NCBI RefSeq assembly: GCF_900108485.1
Contig: NZ_FNXF01000017.1
Coordinates: 1-64,000, forward strand
Source of the DNA: Rheinheimera pacifica
GTDB taxonomy: Bacteria; Pseudomonadota; Gammaproteobacteria; Enterobacterales; Alteromonadaceae
Length of the DNA stretch: 64,000 nucleotides
Reading direction: 5' to 3'
Shown here in pieces: positions 15,265 through 24,568 of the stretch. How positions within the stretch are numbered: position 1 is the first letter of the stretch; each line of letters starts with the position of its first letter. The notes beneath the pieces were generated by a model. That model saw only the letters and a program-made list of their open reading frames with translations. It had not been told where the DNA came from and did not search any database. The position numbers and the translations under genes were made by a program.

Positions 15265-16190
15265 AGCGCTACCTCCGGTTTATGCCTGGCCATTGCCGCC
15301 AGGTATAACTGATGTAAATCGGCCGACTGCATTTCTACCAGGGTCAGCTCACCGTATTGCAGTAGCTGTTTCAGAGCATCCGACACGCTGGCCTGCTCTG
15401 CCAGCGTTAGCAGATAATGCCGCGCCTGCAGTTGTTGCACACTGACAATAGCGTCCAGTTGCTCTAACTGCGCCAGATTTACCTCGCTGCTAAAGCCCAC
15501 TTTCATCTGACGCTGATTTTGGCTTTGTTGCTGAATTTGCTGCAAGGTACCGGCCAGCACAACCTGGCCCTGTGCCATCAGCAGCATATGGTCGGCCAGC
15601 TTTTCTACCATTGCCATCTGGTGGGCGCTTAAGATCACTGTCATGCCTTTGGCTTTTAGTTGCTGTAAAAACAGCACGACTTTTTCCTGGTTGATCGGAT
15701 CAAGCCCGGAGAAGGGTTCGTCCAGAATAACCAGCGCCGGCTGGTGCAATACGGCAGCAATCAGTTGTACCTTTTGCTGATTGCCCTTCGACAGCTGTTT
15801 TAACTCGTCGTGACGCCGCGCTGTCAGTTCAAATACGTCCAGCCAGTATTCCATTTCACTGAGGGCTTTGTTTTTGCTTAAACCATGGAGCTGCGCCAGA
15901 TACAGCAGGTTTTTTTCTATGCTTTTGTCCGGGTACAGGCCTCTGTCTTCCGGCAGGTAACCCAGCAGGCGGCGTGGCACATGGTCGTAATGCTGGCTCT
16001 GATAACTGATCATAATGCTGCCGCTGTCAGGCTTGGTCATACCTACCAGCATACGGATAATGGAAGATTTACCGGCGCCATTTGGGCCTAACAAGGCAAA
16101 AATTTCGCCGCTGTTAATATGAAAGCTGACATTTTTCACAGCCTGCACCGAGCTGTAGGCTTTATTAATAGCGGTAACAATTAACTGCAT
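15261..16190 (-). CDS. ABC transporter ATP-binding protein (NatA-like)
   Basis: A 309-residue ATPase that drives the adjacent permease. It shows Walker A GPNGAGKS (35-42), signature LSKGN (133-137), Walker B VILDE (154-158) and the D-loop SGLDP, all intact. The H-loop is LSAHQMAMVEKLADH. The last 80 residues form the accessory domain typical of ABC-2 exporters of the NatA/CcmA type. It is the first gene of a two-gene operon, with AGGAAA upstream of the ATG at 16190. Confidence 0.92.
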   Translation of the reverse strand: MQLIVTAINKAYSSVQAVKNVSFHINSGEIFALLGPNGAGKSSIIRMLVGMTKPDSGSIMISYQSQHYDHVPRRLLGYLPEDRGLYPDKSIEKNLLYLAQLHGLSKNKALSEMEYWLDVFELTARRHDELKQLSKGNQQKVQLIAAVLHQPALVILDEPFSGLDPINQEKVVLFLQQLKAKGMTVILSAHQMAMVEKLADHMLLMAQGQVVLAGTLQQIQQQSQNQRQMKVGFSSEVNLAQLEQLDAIVSVQQLQARHYLLTLAEQASVSDALKQLLQYGELTLVEMQSADLHQLYLAAMARHKPEVAL

Positions 16191-16297
16191 GTAGGTTTCC
16201 TGTTAATAACGTAGCGGCAAGCTTATCACCGGCAAAGCGGTCTATTCCAACGGCAAAGTGTGAGCAAATATGTAAAACCCCGCTATTAACCGCGGTA

Positions 16298-18574
16298 TTA
16301 ATAGTGTTTGCCAAACGACAGATACACCGCATCAGAGTAATCAGACTCACCCTGCTCGGCCATACCTACGCCAAAATACAGTGGCCCCAGCGGCGTATCC
16401 CAGCCCAGAAATACGCTACCCGCCCACAGCCAGTTGGTGGCGTCTGCACCGCCTGAGGCGCCAAACAGATCTTTACGCACCCGGCCGCGCTCCAGTGAGG
16501 TGCCCAAATACAGCGGCGCGTTAAAAAATGAGATCTTCTGCTCGGTAAGCCGGTACAGATATACCAGGCTGCCAAACTGGATCTGGCTGCCAAACAGCGA
16601 ATCGGCCGGGTAACCGGACAAATTCAGAAAACCGCCCAGATTAAACTGCTCCAGGGCAAAACTGTCTTCATCGGTGTTGTAATGATCAAAGCGCCAGCGG
16701 GTGCGCAGCGTATGCTGCTGCCAGCTTTTCGCGGCCAGCAGTTCGGTACTGCTGCTTTTGCTGGATACCTCGGTGCCCATGGCATCGTCGTTAAGAAAGC
16801 GGTAGTTACTGGCCAAACGGATACCACGGGTCGGAAAACTGCGGCTGTTCAGGGTATCCCAGATTAACTGCACCTCAGGCCCGTTGCGCTGGTAACTGAC
16901 AGTGTCGCTGCCCAGCTGGCTGGCATACAGGCTGGGCAACAGATATTTACCGTCGCGCAGTGTCCAGCCCAGTTGCAGCCGGGCGTGATCCGAAATATTC
17001 CAGCCGGCACTAAGCAGCAGGCCGTTTTCTGTGTTTTTCAGCTCGCCGGCAGATAACGCCTGGGTATCCTGTAGAGGCTGCGTATCGCGCCGGTGATGAT
17101 AACTGGCTTCAGTATAAAAACCACTGTCGGCCAGCGGCCAGTATAGTTCGGTATGCAGGTATTTGTTGCTGCCAAGTGCCAGCTCAGAGTGCCACTCTGC
17201 ACCCCAGGGAGACAAATTGCTGCGGGTATAACCGGCAGCCAGCTGGTACTGATGGTTATTGCGAAAATCATCTTCAAACATCAGGCGGAAATTCATATAT
17301 CCCGGCCCCCAGCTTTTTTCTTCGGCCCGCACCGTTAACAGGGTTTCACCGTTATCGTCTACGGTAAGGTGTTGGGTAACGCGCTCAAAGGTGTCCAGGC
17401 CATACATCTGGCGTAAACCGCGGCGGATACTACGCTCGGTATAAAAATCGCCTGGCTGCAGCTCCAGCCGGGCCAGTAACAGCTCATCACTGAGGCGGGA
17501 ATCATTTTGCAGCGTTATGTGGTCAATTTTAATGGCCGCAGCATCGGCCTTGGCAAACCGGCTGAACCATTCGCGATAGACTCGTTGTGGCTGGCTGAAA
17601 TCGGCCAGTGCCTGCACAAAACGAATGGCACTTTGCCGCCCTGATTGCACAGCCTGGGCAATATTACCAAAATCCAGCGTGCTGATATTCACCAAATCCG
17701 GTTGCAGCAACAGATCGCGCTCGGTCAGCAACTGCATTTGCTGTTGCACCCCGGCCCGCACCAGAAAACTGGTAAGTTGCTCTGTAACACTAAAGGCTGA
17801 CTCCATCTGCTCGCGGCGCAGCAGCGGCGAATCAATACTAACGGCAATAATGCGGTCTACCCCTAGTTGCCGTGCCACACTGATTGGCAGGTTATTTACC
17901 ACACCACCGTCTACCAGCAACTTACCGTTTAATTCCAGCGGCCGCACCACGCCCGGAAGACTCATTGACGCCTGAATGGCCTGTACCAGGCTGCCATCGC
18001 TGAGAATCACTTCTTCCTGGGTAAGTAAATCGGTTGCCACGGCGCGAAAGGGTACCGGTAAATCATCAAAATGTTTCAGGTTAGCAAAAGCTCCAAAGGT
18101 GCCGTGCAGAATTTCCGCCAGCGCCTGGCCGCTTAAAATCCCCTTGGGTAAGCGTACGCCTTGTTCCGATACACCCAGATCCAGATTTACCGGTAAGTCG
18201 TCGCTTTTATGTTTGCGCCGCAGCGGCATTTCATCACGGTACACCCGATCACGAAAGCCATCAGCCCAGGGGGTATTTTCCAGCCGGGCAGCAATTTCGC
18301 TGGCACTATGGCCGCTGGCATACAAACCGCCAATAAAGGCGCCAATACTGGTGCCCACCACCAGATCAACCGGTATTTGCTGCCGTTCCAGTTGCTCGAT
18401 AACCCCCAGATGCGCACCACCCCGGGCACCACCGCCGCCCAACACCAACGCCACGCAAGGCCGTTGCTGCTGCCTGGCCTGCTGACAAATATCAGTGGCA
18501 CTGGCAGCAGGGCTATAATGTAATGTAATAATCAGCAGTAACAATGCCAGTTGTATGCTTAACCCTGTCTTCAT
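16298..18574 (-). CDS. Patatin-like phospholipase with C-terminal outer-membrane beta-barrel (PlpD-like, type Vd)
   Basis: A 758-residue exported protein. After a signal peptide ending near ASA, the patatin domain shows the oxyanion loop GGGGARGG (46-53), nucleophile motif GTSIG (S76) and dyad aspartate in VDGG (D222), so the Ser-Asp lipase site is intact. Residues about 340-430 look like a single POTRA domain. The remaining 330 residues are amphipathic beta strands of an Omp85/BamA-type barrel, ending YLSFGKHY. This is the architecture of Pseudomonas PlpD, where the barrel carries the lipase domain to the surface. It is monocistronic and divergent from the GGDEF-EAL gene. Confidence 0.9.
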   Translation of the reverse strand: MKTGLSIQLALLLLIITLHYSPAASATDICQQARQQQRPCVALVLGGGGARGGAHLGVIEQLERQQIPVDLVVGTSIGAFIGGLYASGHSASEIAARLENTPWADGFRDRVYRDEMPLRRKHKSDDLPVNLDLGVSEQGVRLPKGILSGQALAEILHGTFGAFANLKHFDDLPVPFRAVATDLLTQEEVILSDGSLVQAIQASMSLPGVVRPLELNGKLLVDGGVVNNLPISVARQLGVDRIIAVSIDSPLLRREQMESAFSVTEQLTSFLVRAGVQQQMQLLTERDLLLQPDLVNISTLDFGNIAQAVQSGRQSAIRFVQALADFSQPQRVYREWFSRFAKADAAAIKIDHITLQNDSRLSDELLLARLELQPGDFYTERSIRRGLRQMYGLDTFERVTQHLTVDDNGETLLTVRAEEKSWGPGYMNFRLMFEDDFRNNHQYQLAAGYTRSNLSPWGAEWHSELALGSNKYLHTELYWPLADSGFYTEASYHHRRDTQPLQDTQALSAGELKNTENGLLLSAGWNISDHARLQLGWTLRDGKYLLPSLYASQLGSDTVSYQRNGPEVQLIWDTLNSRSFPTRGIRLASNYRFLNDDAMGTEVSSKSSSTELLAAKSWQQHTLRTRWRFDHYNTDEDSFALEQFNLGGFLNLSGYPADSLFGSQIQFGSLVYLYRLTEQKISFFNAPLYLGTSLERGRVRKDLFGASGGADATNWLWAGSVFLGWDTPLGPLYFGVGMAEQGESDYSDAVYLSFGKHY

Positions 18575-18769
18575 TTGCTATCTGTCCGTCTCATTAGCGC
18601 TACTTTATCACCAGTTTTTATTTGAGCCTGCTCTGGCTTATTGCTATTGTTAATAAAATTTTCAATTTGGTGTCCAGCATTATGCCTTATTCTTTCGTTG
18701 TGGCGCTCCTGTTCGTCGTGCTGTTTTGCTGAACCTTATTGTCGTTTTAATAAACATAGTTAAGCTCTG

Positions 18770-21103
18770 ATGACATTCAGCTCTTTACGCACAAAACTGA
18801 TACTTATTCTGTTGGTATTGTTAAGCCTGCTGGCAACTGCTACCGGGCTGGCTACGCTTAGCGCGATGAAACGCGACAGTGAATTGCAGGCCGGACATAT
18901 TCTTCGCGTGGCCAGTAAAGTACTGCGTGAAGCACTGAATAACAGAGCCAGCCAGTTAAGCAGCAGTGTGCAGATTCTGGCTACCGACTTTGGTTTTCGC
19001 AATGCGGTAGCCACTGCAGAGCAGGAAACCATAGAGTCGGTGCTGGCCAACCATGGTAATCGTATTAATGCCAGCCTTACCCTGCTGCTGTCGCCCAGCG
19101 GCGCTTTACTGGTTAGCTCGGATAGTACAATTAAAGCCGCCGATATAGCGCCGTTATTTCAACAAACACAGGGCCATAATGCCGCTGCGGTGAACGATAT
19201 TTTGCATTTGGCCGGCCAGCCCTATCAGCTGGTGCTGGCCCCGGTAAGGGCGCCGGCGTTAATTGCCTGGGTTGGCATGGGTTTTCCGCTCGATAGTACC
19301 TTAGCCAAACAAATCCGCGGCATAACCGATCTGGATATCAGCTTTGTGGCCAAACAAGCGCAAGGCTATCAGATCTATACCTCAACTCTGGACAGTGTCT
19401 ATCAGCAACAACTGCCGGCACTGCTGGATACGCTGATTAACGACGCCGGGATCCCACACAATAATCCGCAGCAGGACTATATTTCACTGGCAATGCCACT
19501 GGATCAGCAACAGCAGTTATGGGCAGTACAGCATTTATCCAATCAGCGCTGGCTTAGCAGTTATCAGCAGTTTCGCCATCAACTGCTGCTTATTTTCGGT
19601 GCGGCGTTATCACTCACCCTGCTGGCAGGTATTATTTTTGCCCGTAGCATTACCCAACCCCTTAAAGCGCTAAGCTATTTTGCCAGGCGCATCGGCCAGG
19701 GGTTTGATGAAACCATTCCGGTACGGGGCAACGATGAAGTGGCTTTGCTTAGCCGCACCCTTAGCGCCATGCAGCATGATATACGCCAGCGTGAACAACA
19801 ATTGCAGTTTAATGCCGAACACGACTCTCTGACCGGCTTATATAACCGCACAGCAGTAGAACGCTTATTGCCAGACCTGCTGGCCAGCAGCGACGGCAGC
19901 CTGCTGCAAATTAACATTCAGCAGTTTAAACATATTAATGATGTGCTGGGGTTTAGTAATGGCGATATATTGCTGCAACAGTTAGCAAGGCGGCTAAAAC
20001 TGGGGCCCGAACTACCGGTAATGCTGGCTCGGCTGGGCGGTGATGAATTTTTACTGGTATACAATACCTTACTAACCGAAGGCCAGGTGCGTGCCAAGCT
20101 GGCGGCTTTGGGTGAGGGGTATCAGTTAGCTAACTCGCAAATTAATCTGAAACTTTGTATTGGTATTTATCATTTTTTCTGCCAGCAAAGCAACGTAAAT
20201 GACGCCCTGCGCCGGGTAGATATTGCTCTGGACAACGCCCGGCAAACACCACAGCGCACCGCTATTTATCTGCAAGGCCAGGATGAAAGCCACCAGCGTG
20301 AACTGATGTTGATCCGCGACCTGCCTGAAGCACTGCACAATGGCCAGTTTTATGCTGTGTATCAGCCTAAAATTGATCTCGCTTCACAGCAATGCAGCAG
20401 CGCAGAAGCTCTGATCCGCTGGCAACATCCCAAACTGGGCCTGATTGCCCCGGACGAGTTTATTCGTCTGGCAGAGCACTCCGGCAATATCAGCCTGATT
20501 TCGGATTGGATGCTACAACAGGTCATCGCGCAAACAGCAAAATGGTGGCAACAAGGGCTACGCTTGCAAATAGCGGTAAACCTGTCGGTACATGATCTGC
20601 TAAACCCGGCTTTAGCCGACAATATTAATGCCCAATTACAACAATATAAGTTAAGCGCTGCGGCATTAGCACTGGAAGTTACCGAAAGCGCTATTATGCA
20701 GGATGCTGCAACGGTAATAGCCCAGTTGCAACGCATACGAGGCCTGGGCATAACGCTGGCGATTGACGATTTTGGTACCGGCCAGTCATCTTTGGCTTAT
20801 CTGAAGCAATTGCCGGTGCATGAACTTAAAATTGACCGGGCTTTTATCAAAGATATCGACCATAACAGCAATGATGCCCTGATAGTTGCTGCGACAACAC
20901 AACTGGCGCACAGCCTGGGCTTTGTTGTTACCGCTGAAGGCCTGGAGAATCAGGCCGGGCTGGCCAAACTGCAGCAATGTGGTTGCGATAAAGTGCAGGG
21001 TTATTATTTTTCCCGGCCGCTGCAGGCCGACGCTTTTGCAACCTGGTTACAACACTATACCAGCAATCATCCGCATTGGCTTAATGCCCAAACAGTTAAA
21101 TAA
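18770..21103 (+). CDS. Membrane c-di-GMP enzyme: sensor-HAMP-GGDEF-EAL
   Basis: A 777-residue dual-domain protein. Two membrane segments (LILILLVLLSLLATATGLA and LLLIFGAALSLTLLAGIIFA) frame a periplasmic sensor domain of about 260 residues. A HAMP linker follows (SITQPLKALSYFARRIGQGF), then GGDEF with an intact RLGGDEF motif near residues 420-427. The EAL domain has EALIRW near residue 544, EVTESAIM, and DDFGTGQSSLAYLKQLPVHELKIDR. The key catalytic residues of both domains appear present, so it could make or break c-di-GMP; EAL loops are well conserved and phosphodiesterase activity is likely. It is a single gene with no evident operon partner. Confidence 0.92.
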   Translation: MTFSSLRTKLILILLVLLSLLATATGLATLSAMKRDSELQAGHILRVASKVLREALNNRASQLSSSVQILATDFGFRNAVATAEQETIESVLANHGNRINASLTLLLSPSGALLVSSDSTIKAADIAPLFQQTQGHNAAAVNDILHLAGQPYQLVLAPVRAPALIAWVGMGFPLDSTLAKQIRGITDLDISFVAKQAQGYQIYTSTLDSVYQQQLPALLDTLINDAGIPHNNPQQDYISLAMPLDQQQQLWAVQHLSNQRWLSSYQQFRHQLLLIFGAALSLTLLAGIIFARSITQPLKALSYFARRIGQGFDETIPVRGNDEVALLSRTLSAMQHDIRQREQQLQFNAEHDSLTGLYNRTAVERLLPDLLASSDGSLLQINIQQFKHINDVLGFSNGDILLQQLARRLKLGPELPVMLARLGGDEFLLVYNTLLTEGQVRAKLAALGEGYQLANSQINLKLCIGIYHFFCQQSNVNDALRRVDIALDNARQTPQRTAIYLQGQDESHQRELMLIRDLPEALHNGQFYAVYQPKIDLASQQCSSAEALIRWQHPKLGLIAPDEFIRLAEHSGNISLISDWMLQQVIAQTAKWWQQGLRLQIAVNLSVHDLLNPALADNINAQLQQYKLSAAALALEVTESAIMQDAATVIAQLQRIRGLGITLAIDDFGTGQSSLAYLKQLPVHELKIDRAFIKDIDHNSNDALIVAATTQLAHSLGFVVTAEGLENQAGLAKLQQCGCDKVQGYYFSRPLQADAFATWLQHYTSNHPHWLNAQTVK

Positions 21104-21115
21104 TACGGTATGCTA

Positions 21116-21355
21116 TTAAGCCGCGCGGGTATCCGCTTTAACCAGCTTTGCCGTAATCTTGCGACTTAGCGGCGCAAAAATAAATACCAGCGGAAAAGCA
21201 CAGGCATGGGCATACAAATAGGCTTTAAGCCAGGCAACAATAAACGCATCAAACCAACCCAAATTAATAAATGTCAAAATGCCTGACATCAGAAATGCCA
21301 TAAAGCCAGACATAATAAAGGCAAAAATAAACGGCTGAAAACGCATTGGAAACAT
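21116..21355 (-). CDS. DUF2798-like small membrane protein
   Basis: A 79-residue protein with two membrane helices: FIFAFIMSGFMAFLMSGILTFI and AHACAFPLVFIFAPLSRKI. The pattern F-x-MSGxLTFINLG...W, with a second helix ending in APLSRKI, matches my memory of the DUF2798 family, whose function is unknown. The ATG at 21355 (MFPMRF) has GGAG eight bases upstream and is preferred to the longer frame from 21421. It converges on the GGDEF-EAL gene, whose stop is 12 bp away. Confidence 0.75.
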   Translation of the reverse strand: MFPMRFQPFIFAFIMSGFMAFLMSGILTFINLGWFDAFIVAWLKAYLYAHACAFPLVFIFAPLSRKITAKLVKADTRAA

Positions 21356-21497
21356 GAGCCAGGCTCCACACAATAAGATAGGGGTTTGTTTGCATGCGAC
21401 TTTAGCATAATTCAGTATCATAACGGTTTACCACTCGCCAAAGCGCTGGTATAACGCGCCAGAACAATAACGTCGGCTGCATTAACAGGACAAGATT

Positions 21498-22448
21498 ATG
21501 CATACTATGGTTTTTCTCGATACAGACACTATGGGCGATGCCGACTTATCGCCGTTACGCAGCAGCAGTACCCCCCTGCAGTGCTATCCTTACACCACAC
21601 CACAGCAGGTAGTCAGCCGCTTGCAACAGGCCAGTATTGCTATCGTTAACAAGGTAGAGCTGACGGCAGAGATGCTAAAGGCCTTACCCGGTTTAAAGCT
21701 GATTTGCGTTGCCGCTACCGGGGTAAACAATGTGGATCTTGCCGCCGCCCGCCAGCTGGGCATTACCGTCTGTAACGTGCGTGGCTACGCCGACACTGCT
21801 GTGCCACAGCATGTTTTTGCGCTGTTACTGCAACTTACCAACAAAGTTCAGCAATACCATCAGGCGGTGCTGGAAGGCAAATGGAGCCGGAGTAAACACT
21901 TTTGTCTGCTGGATTACCCGGTAACTGAACTGGCCAATAAAAACTTTGTGGTAGTGGGCTATGGTGCCCTGGGGCAGGCCAGTGCAGCGCTGGCGCAGGC
22001 ATTTGGTATGCAACTGATTATTGCCGAGCAGCCGGGCGCTACTGCTTGTCGCCCGGGCAGAGTGCCTTTTACCGACGCGCTGGCACAGGCCGATGTAATA
22101 TCGCTGCACTGCCCGCTGACAACTGCCACCGAAAAGCTGTTTAACGCTGAGGTTTTTGCTGCGGTTAAGCCTAACGCCCTGCTGATTAACACTGCCCGTG
22201 GCGGCCTGATTGATGAAGCCGCGCTGCTTAATGCCTTGCAAAACGGTACCCTGGGCGGCGCGGCGCTGGATGTATTAACACAAGAGCCACCTGCACCAGA
22301 CAATATACTGATCCGCGCCAATTTACCCAACCTGCTAATTACCCCGCATATGGCCTGGGCCAGCGCGGAGGCCCGCCAGCGCATGGTGTTACAGCTGGCA
22401 GACAACATACAGGCCTTTATGCAAGGCAGCCCCCGGTATCAGGTGTAG
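21498..22448 (+). CDS. D-2-hydroxyacid dehydrogenase (glycerate/hydroxypyruvate reductase-like)
   Basis: A 316-residue NAD(P)-dependent cytosolic oxidoreductase. It has the Rossmann motif GYGALGQA near residue 155. The catalytic set is arginine in NTARGGLIDEAALL, glutamate in DVLTQEPP, and histidine in LLITPHMAWAS. The overall pattern, including the early KVELTAEML and VNNVDLAAAR segments, is closest to hydroxypyruvate/glycerate dehydrogenases (HprA-like). The exact substrate is not certain. AGGA lies seven bases before the ATG. The gene stands alone, divergent from the DUF2798 gene. Confidence 0.88.
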   Translation: MHTMVFLDTDTMGDADLSPLRSSSTPLQCYPYTTPQQVVSRLQQASIAIVNKVELTAEMLKALPGLKLICVAATGVNNVDLAAARQLGITVCNVRGYADTAVPQHVFALLLQLTNKVQQYHQAVLEGKWSRSKHFCLLDYPVTELANKNFVVVGYGALGQASAALAQAFGMQLIIAEQPGATACRPGRVPFTDALAQADVISLHCPLTTATEKLFNAEVFAAVKPNALLINTARGGLIDEAALLNALQNGTLGGAALDVLTQEPPAPDNILIRANLPNLLITPHMAWASAEARQRMVLQLADNIQAFMQGSPRYQV

Positions 22449-22501
22449 CTGCCGGGGTTAAATAAGGCTAAACTGCGATAAAAATAAAAACAGTTATCAT
22501 T

Positions 22502-24556
22502 ATGCCATTACGTACTACCCAGCTGTGTATAGCTCTGCTATACATCGTGCTGACGTTTACAGCACAGGCCTCTGAGCGCTTACAACTGCGCTTGAATGAG
22601 GCCAGCAGCAATGCCGAACAAGTCAGCAATCAATTGCTGTCGCAACCAACGACATCTTTCAGTAGCGAAGACTGGCTGGTGCTGGGTTTGACGCAGTTGC
22701 GTTTGCGTAATAAAGACGCCGCGATGGATGCCGCTGAGCGCGTGCTGCAAAACCCGGCGCCGCCGTATTTACAGGCACAGGCTTACTTATTAAAGGCACA
22801 AATTTACGGCATGTTATACCGCGACACTGCCATTGCAATTACCCAGTTGGAACGGGCCGAATTAATACTGCAAAACGAAACCGATCCTTTTAGCCAGCAA
22901 CTGTACAGCGATGTGCTGCAAAACTTTGCTCAGGCTTACAATCAGTTGGGTAATGTGCAAAAAGCCATTCCTTATGCCGAGCAGAGCCTGGCACTGGCAT
23001 TAACCGGACAACAGCCTGAGGCTGAACTGAAAGCCCGCATTACACTGGGTAGGCTGGCACTACAAAACAACGCCTATAATCAGGCTTATCAGAATCTTAA
23101 TCTGGCGTTGCAACTGGCAACCCGGTTAGAGGACGACGAAGCTCTGGCCTCTATTCACTTTCGCCTCGGCATAGCGTACCGCAAAATTGAAGATCACAAA
23201 CATGCTCTGGCTCACTTGCTGCAGGCAAAAGAACGTTATCAGAAACTGCAGCGCCACTCTAACTATACCTACACCCTGATGTTTATTGGCGAAACCTATC
23301 TGGAAGATACCGCTACTGCAGAGCAGGCCAGCCAATATCTGAACGAAGCGCTGACACTGGCCAAACAGCAAGATGATTTACTCCGGGTGGGTATGGCGCT
23401 GCAGGGTCTCGGCCGGCTGGCAGTGTTACAACAACATGATGAGCTGGCATTGCAGTATTTTAATGACGCCGTGCAATTATTCCGCCAGCAAAACGTGCAG
23501 ACTTACCTGTATGAAAGTAGCTTAGCTTTGGCTGAGTTGCTGTTTCGCCGGCAGCAATACGCCGATGCCAATAGCCTGATAGCAGAACTGCTGCCGCATA
23601 TTCCGCAGTCGGCGGCTTACATACAATACCGCTACAACGAGCTGGTATCTAAGCTGGCGGCACATCAGGGCAACTGGCAACTTGCCTACACCAGCATGCA
23701 GCAAGCCAGTACCCAGCGTTTTGAGCAATTTACCGAGCAAAATAAACTGCAACTGGATTTAATTAATAACGGCCTCAGCCAGGTTGCCGCAGCCAGCCAG
23801 CACCAAACTGAACTGACACAACTGCAACAGCAATTGCAGCAACAACGACGCTATAGCCAACTGCTGGCGCAGGCAGTACTGGTGTTGTTTCTGGCGGTGG
23901 TGTTAGCTTTAGTCTGGCGCAAAAGGCGCAAACCGGTAACTCAAAGCGCCGTAAAACTCACCTCTGCCGGCTGGCACAACTTTTGTCAGCGTACACAACA
24001 TCAGGCGGCAAAGACCACGCTGCATATCCTGGCGTTTACGCCAGCGGCAATAACAGAGCTAAAATTACAGTTTGGTGAACAACGCTTGCAGCAGGCGGTG
24101 CAGACCTTTATACAACAACTGGATTGCAGCCAGCTAGCTGCCAGCTGCGTTAACGATGATGTGCTATGGCTGGCTTTGCATACCGACGACGATACTGCCA
24201 AAGCGTTGCAACAACAGCTGTCGGCACAGCTACAGGCTTTGCTGCCGGAGCACTTTGCCAGCCAACCCTTTATTAGCTTAAGGCTGGCATTGCAGCAGTT
24301 GTCAGATACGCCCTGGCAACTGGCTGAACTTAACGCCCTGCCTGAAGCTTTCTGGTTAAGCTGGGCACTGGCAGCTACTTTGCCGCCACAGCAGCAGCTG
24401 TGGCTACTGGCGCTGCATGGCAAAGCGGCCAGAGCCTGTGAATGGCACAGCAATATGGTACGGCAAGACTTACTCAATGCGATCCGGCTGGGGAGTATTG
24501 AACTTAGCTGCAATAACAAGCTGCTGCCCGCCAGTGCTGCTGACGAGCTAACCTGA
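22502..24556 (+). CDS. Exported TPR protein with transmembrane segment and degenerate GGDEF-like tail
   Basis: A 684-residue protein. A signal sequence (TTQLCIALLYIVLTFTAQA) is followed by about 400 residues of tetratricopeptide repeats facing the periplasm, for example AIPYAEQSLALALTGQQPEAELKA with repeats of similar spacing. A glutamine-rich coiled coil and one membrane helix (AVLVLFLAVVLALVW, about residue 460) lead to a cytosolic domain of 200 residues. That tail follows the layout of a diguanylate cyclase (an ILAF strand, FGEQRLQQAVQTFIQQL helix), but reads SCVNDDVLWLAL where RxGGDEFxxLL is expected, so it cannot be catalytic. TPR-TM-GGDEF proteins are common in Alteromonadales; this looks like a degenerate signalling derivative. 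Confidence 0.7.
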   Translation: MPLRTTQLCIALLYIVLTFTAQASERLQLRLNEASSNAEQVSNQLLSQPTTSFSSEDWLVLGLTQLRLRNKDAAMDAAERVLQNPAPPYLQAQAYLLKAQIYGMLYRDTAIAITQLERAELILQNETDPFSQQLYSDVLQNFAQAYNQLGNVQKAIPYAEQSLALALTGQQPEAELKARITLGRLALQNNAYNQAYQNLNLALQLATRLEDDEALASIHFRLGIAYRKIEDHKHALAHLLQAKERYQKLQRHSNYTYTLMFIGETYLEDTATAEQASQYLNEALTLAKQQDDLLRVGMALQGLGRLAVLQQHDELALQYFNDAVQLFRQQNVQTYLYESSLALAELLFRRQQYADANSLIAELLPHIPQSAAYIQYRYNELVSKLAAHQGNWQLAYTSMQQASTQRFEQFTEQNKLQLDLINNGLSQVAAASQHQTELTQLQQQLQQQRRYSQLLAQAVLVLFLAVVLALVWRKRRKPVTQSAVKLTSAGWHNFCQRTQHQAAKTTLHILAFTPAAITELKLQFGEQRLQQAVQTFIQQLDCSQLAASCVNDDVLWLALHTDDDTAKALQQQLSAQLQALLPEHFASQPFISLRLALQQLSDTPWQLAELNALPEAFWLSWALAATLPPQQQLWLLALHGKAARACEWHSNMVRQDLLNAIRLGSIELSCNNKLLPASAADELT

Positions 24557-24568
24557 GCAGTTAACCGG

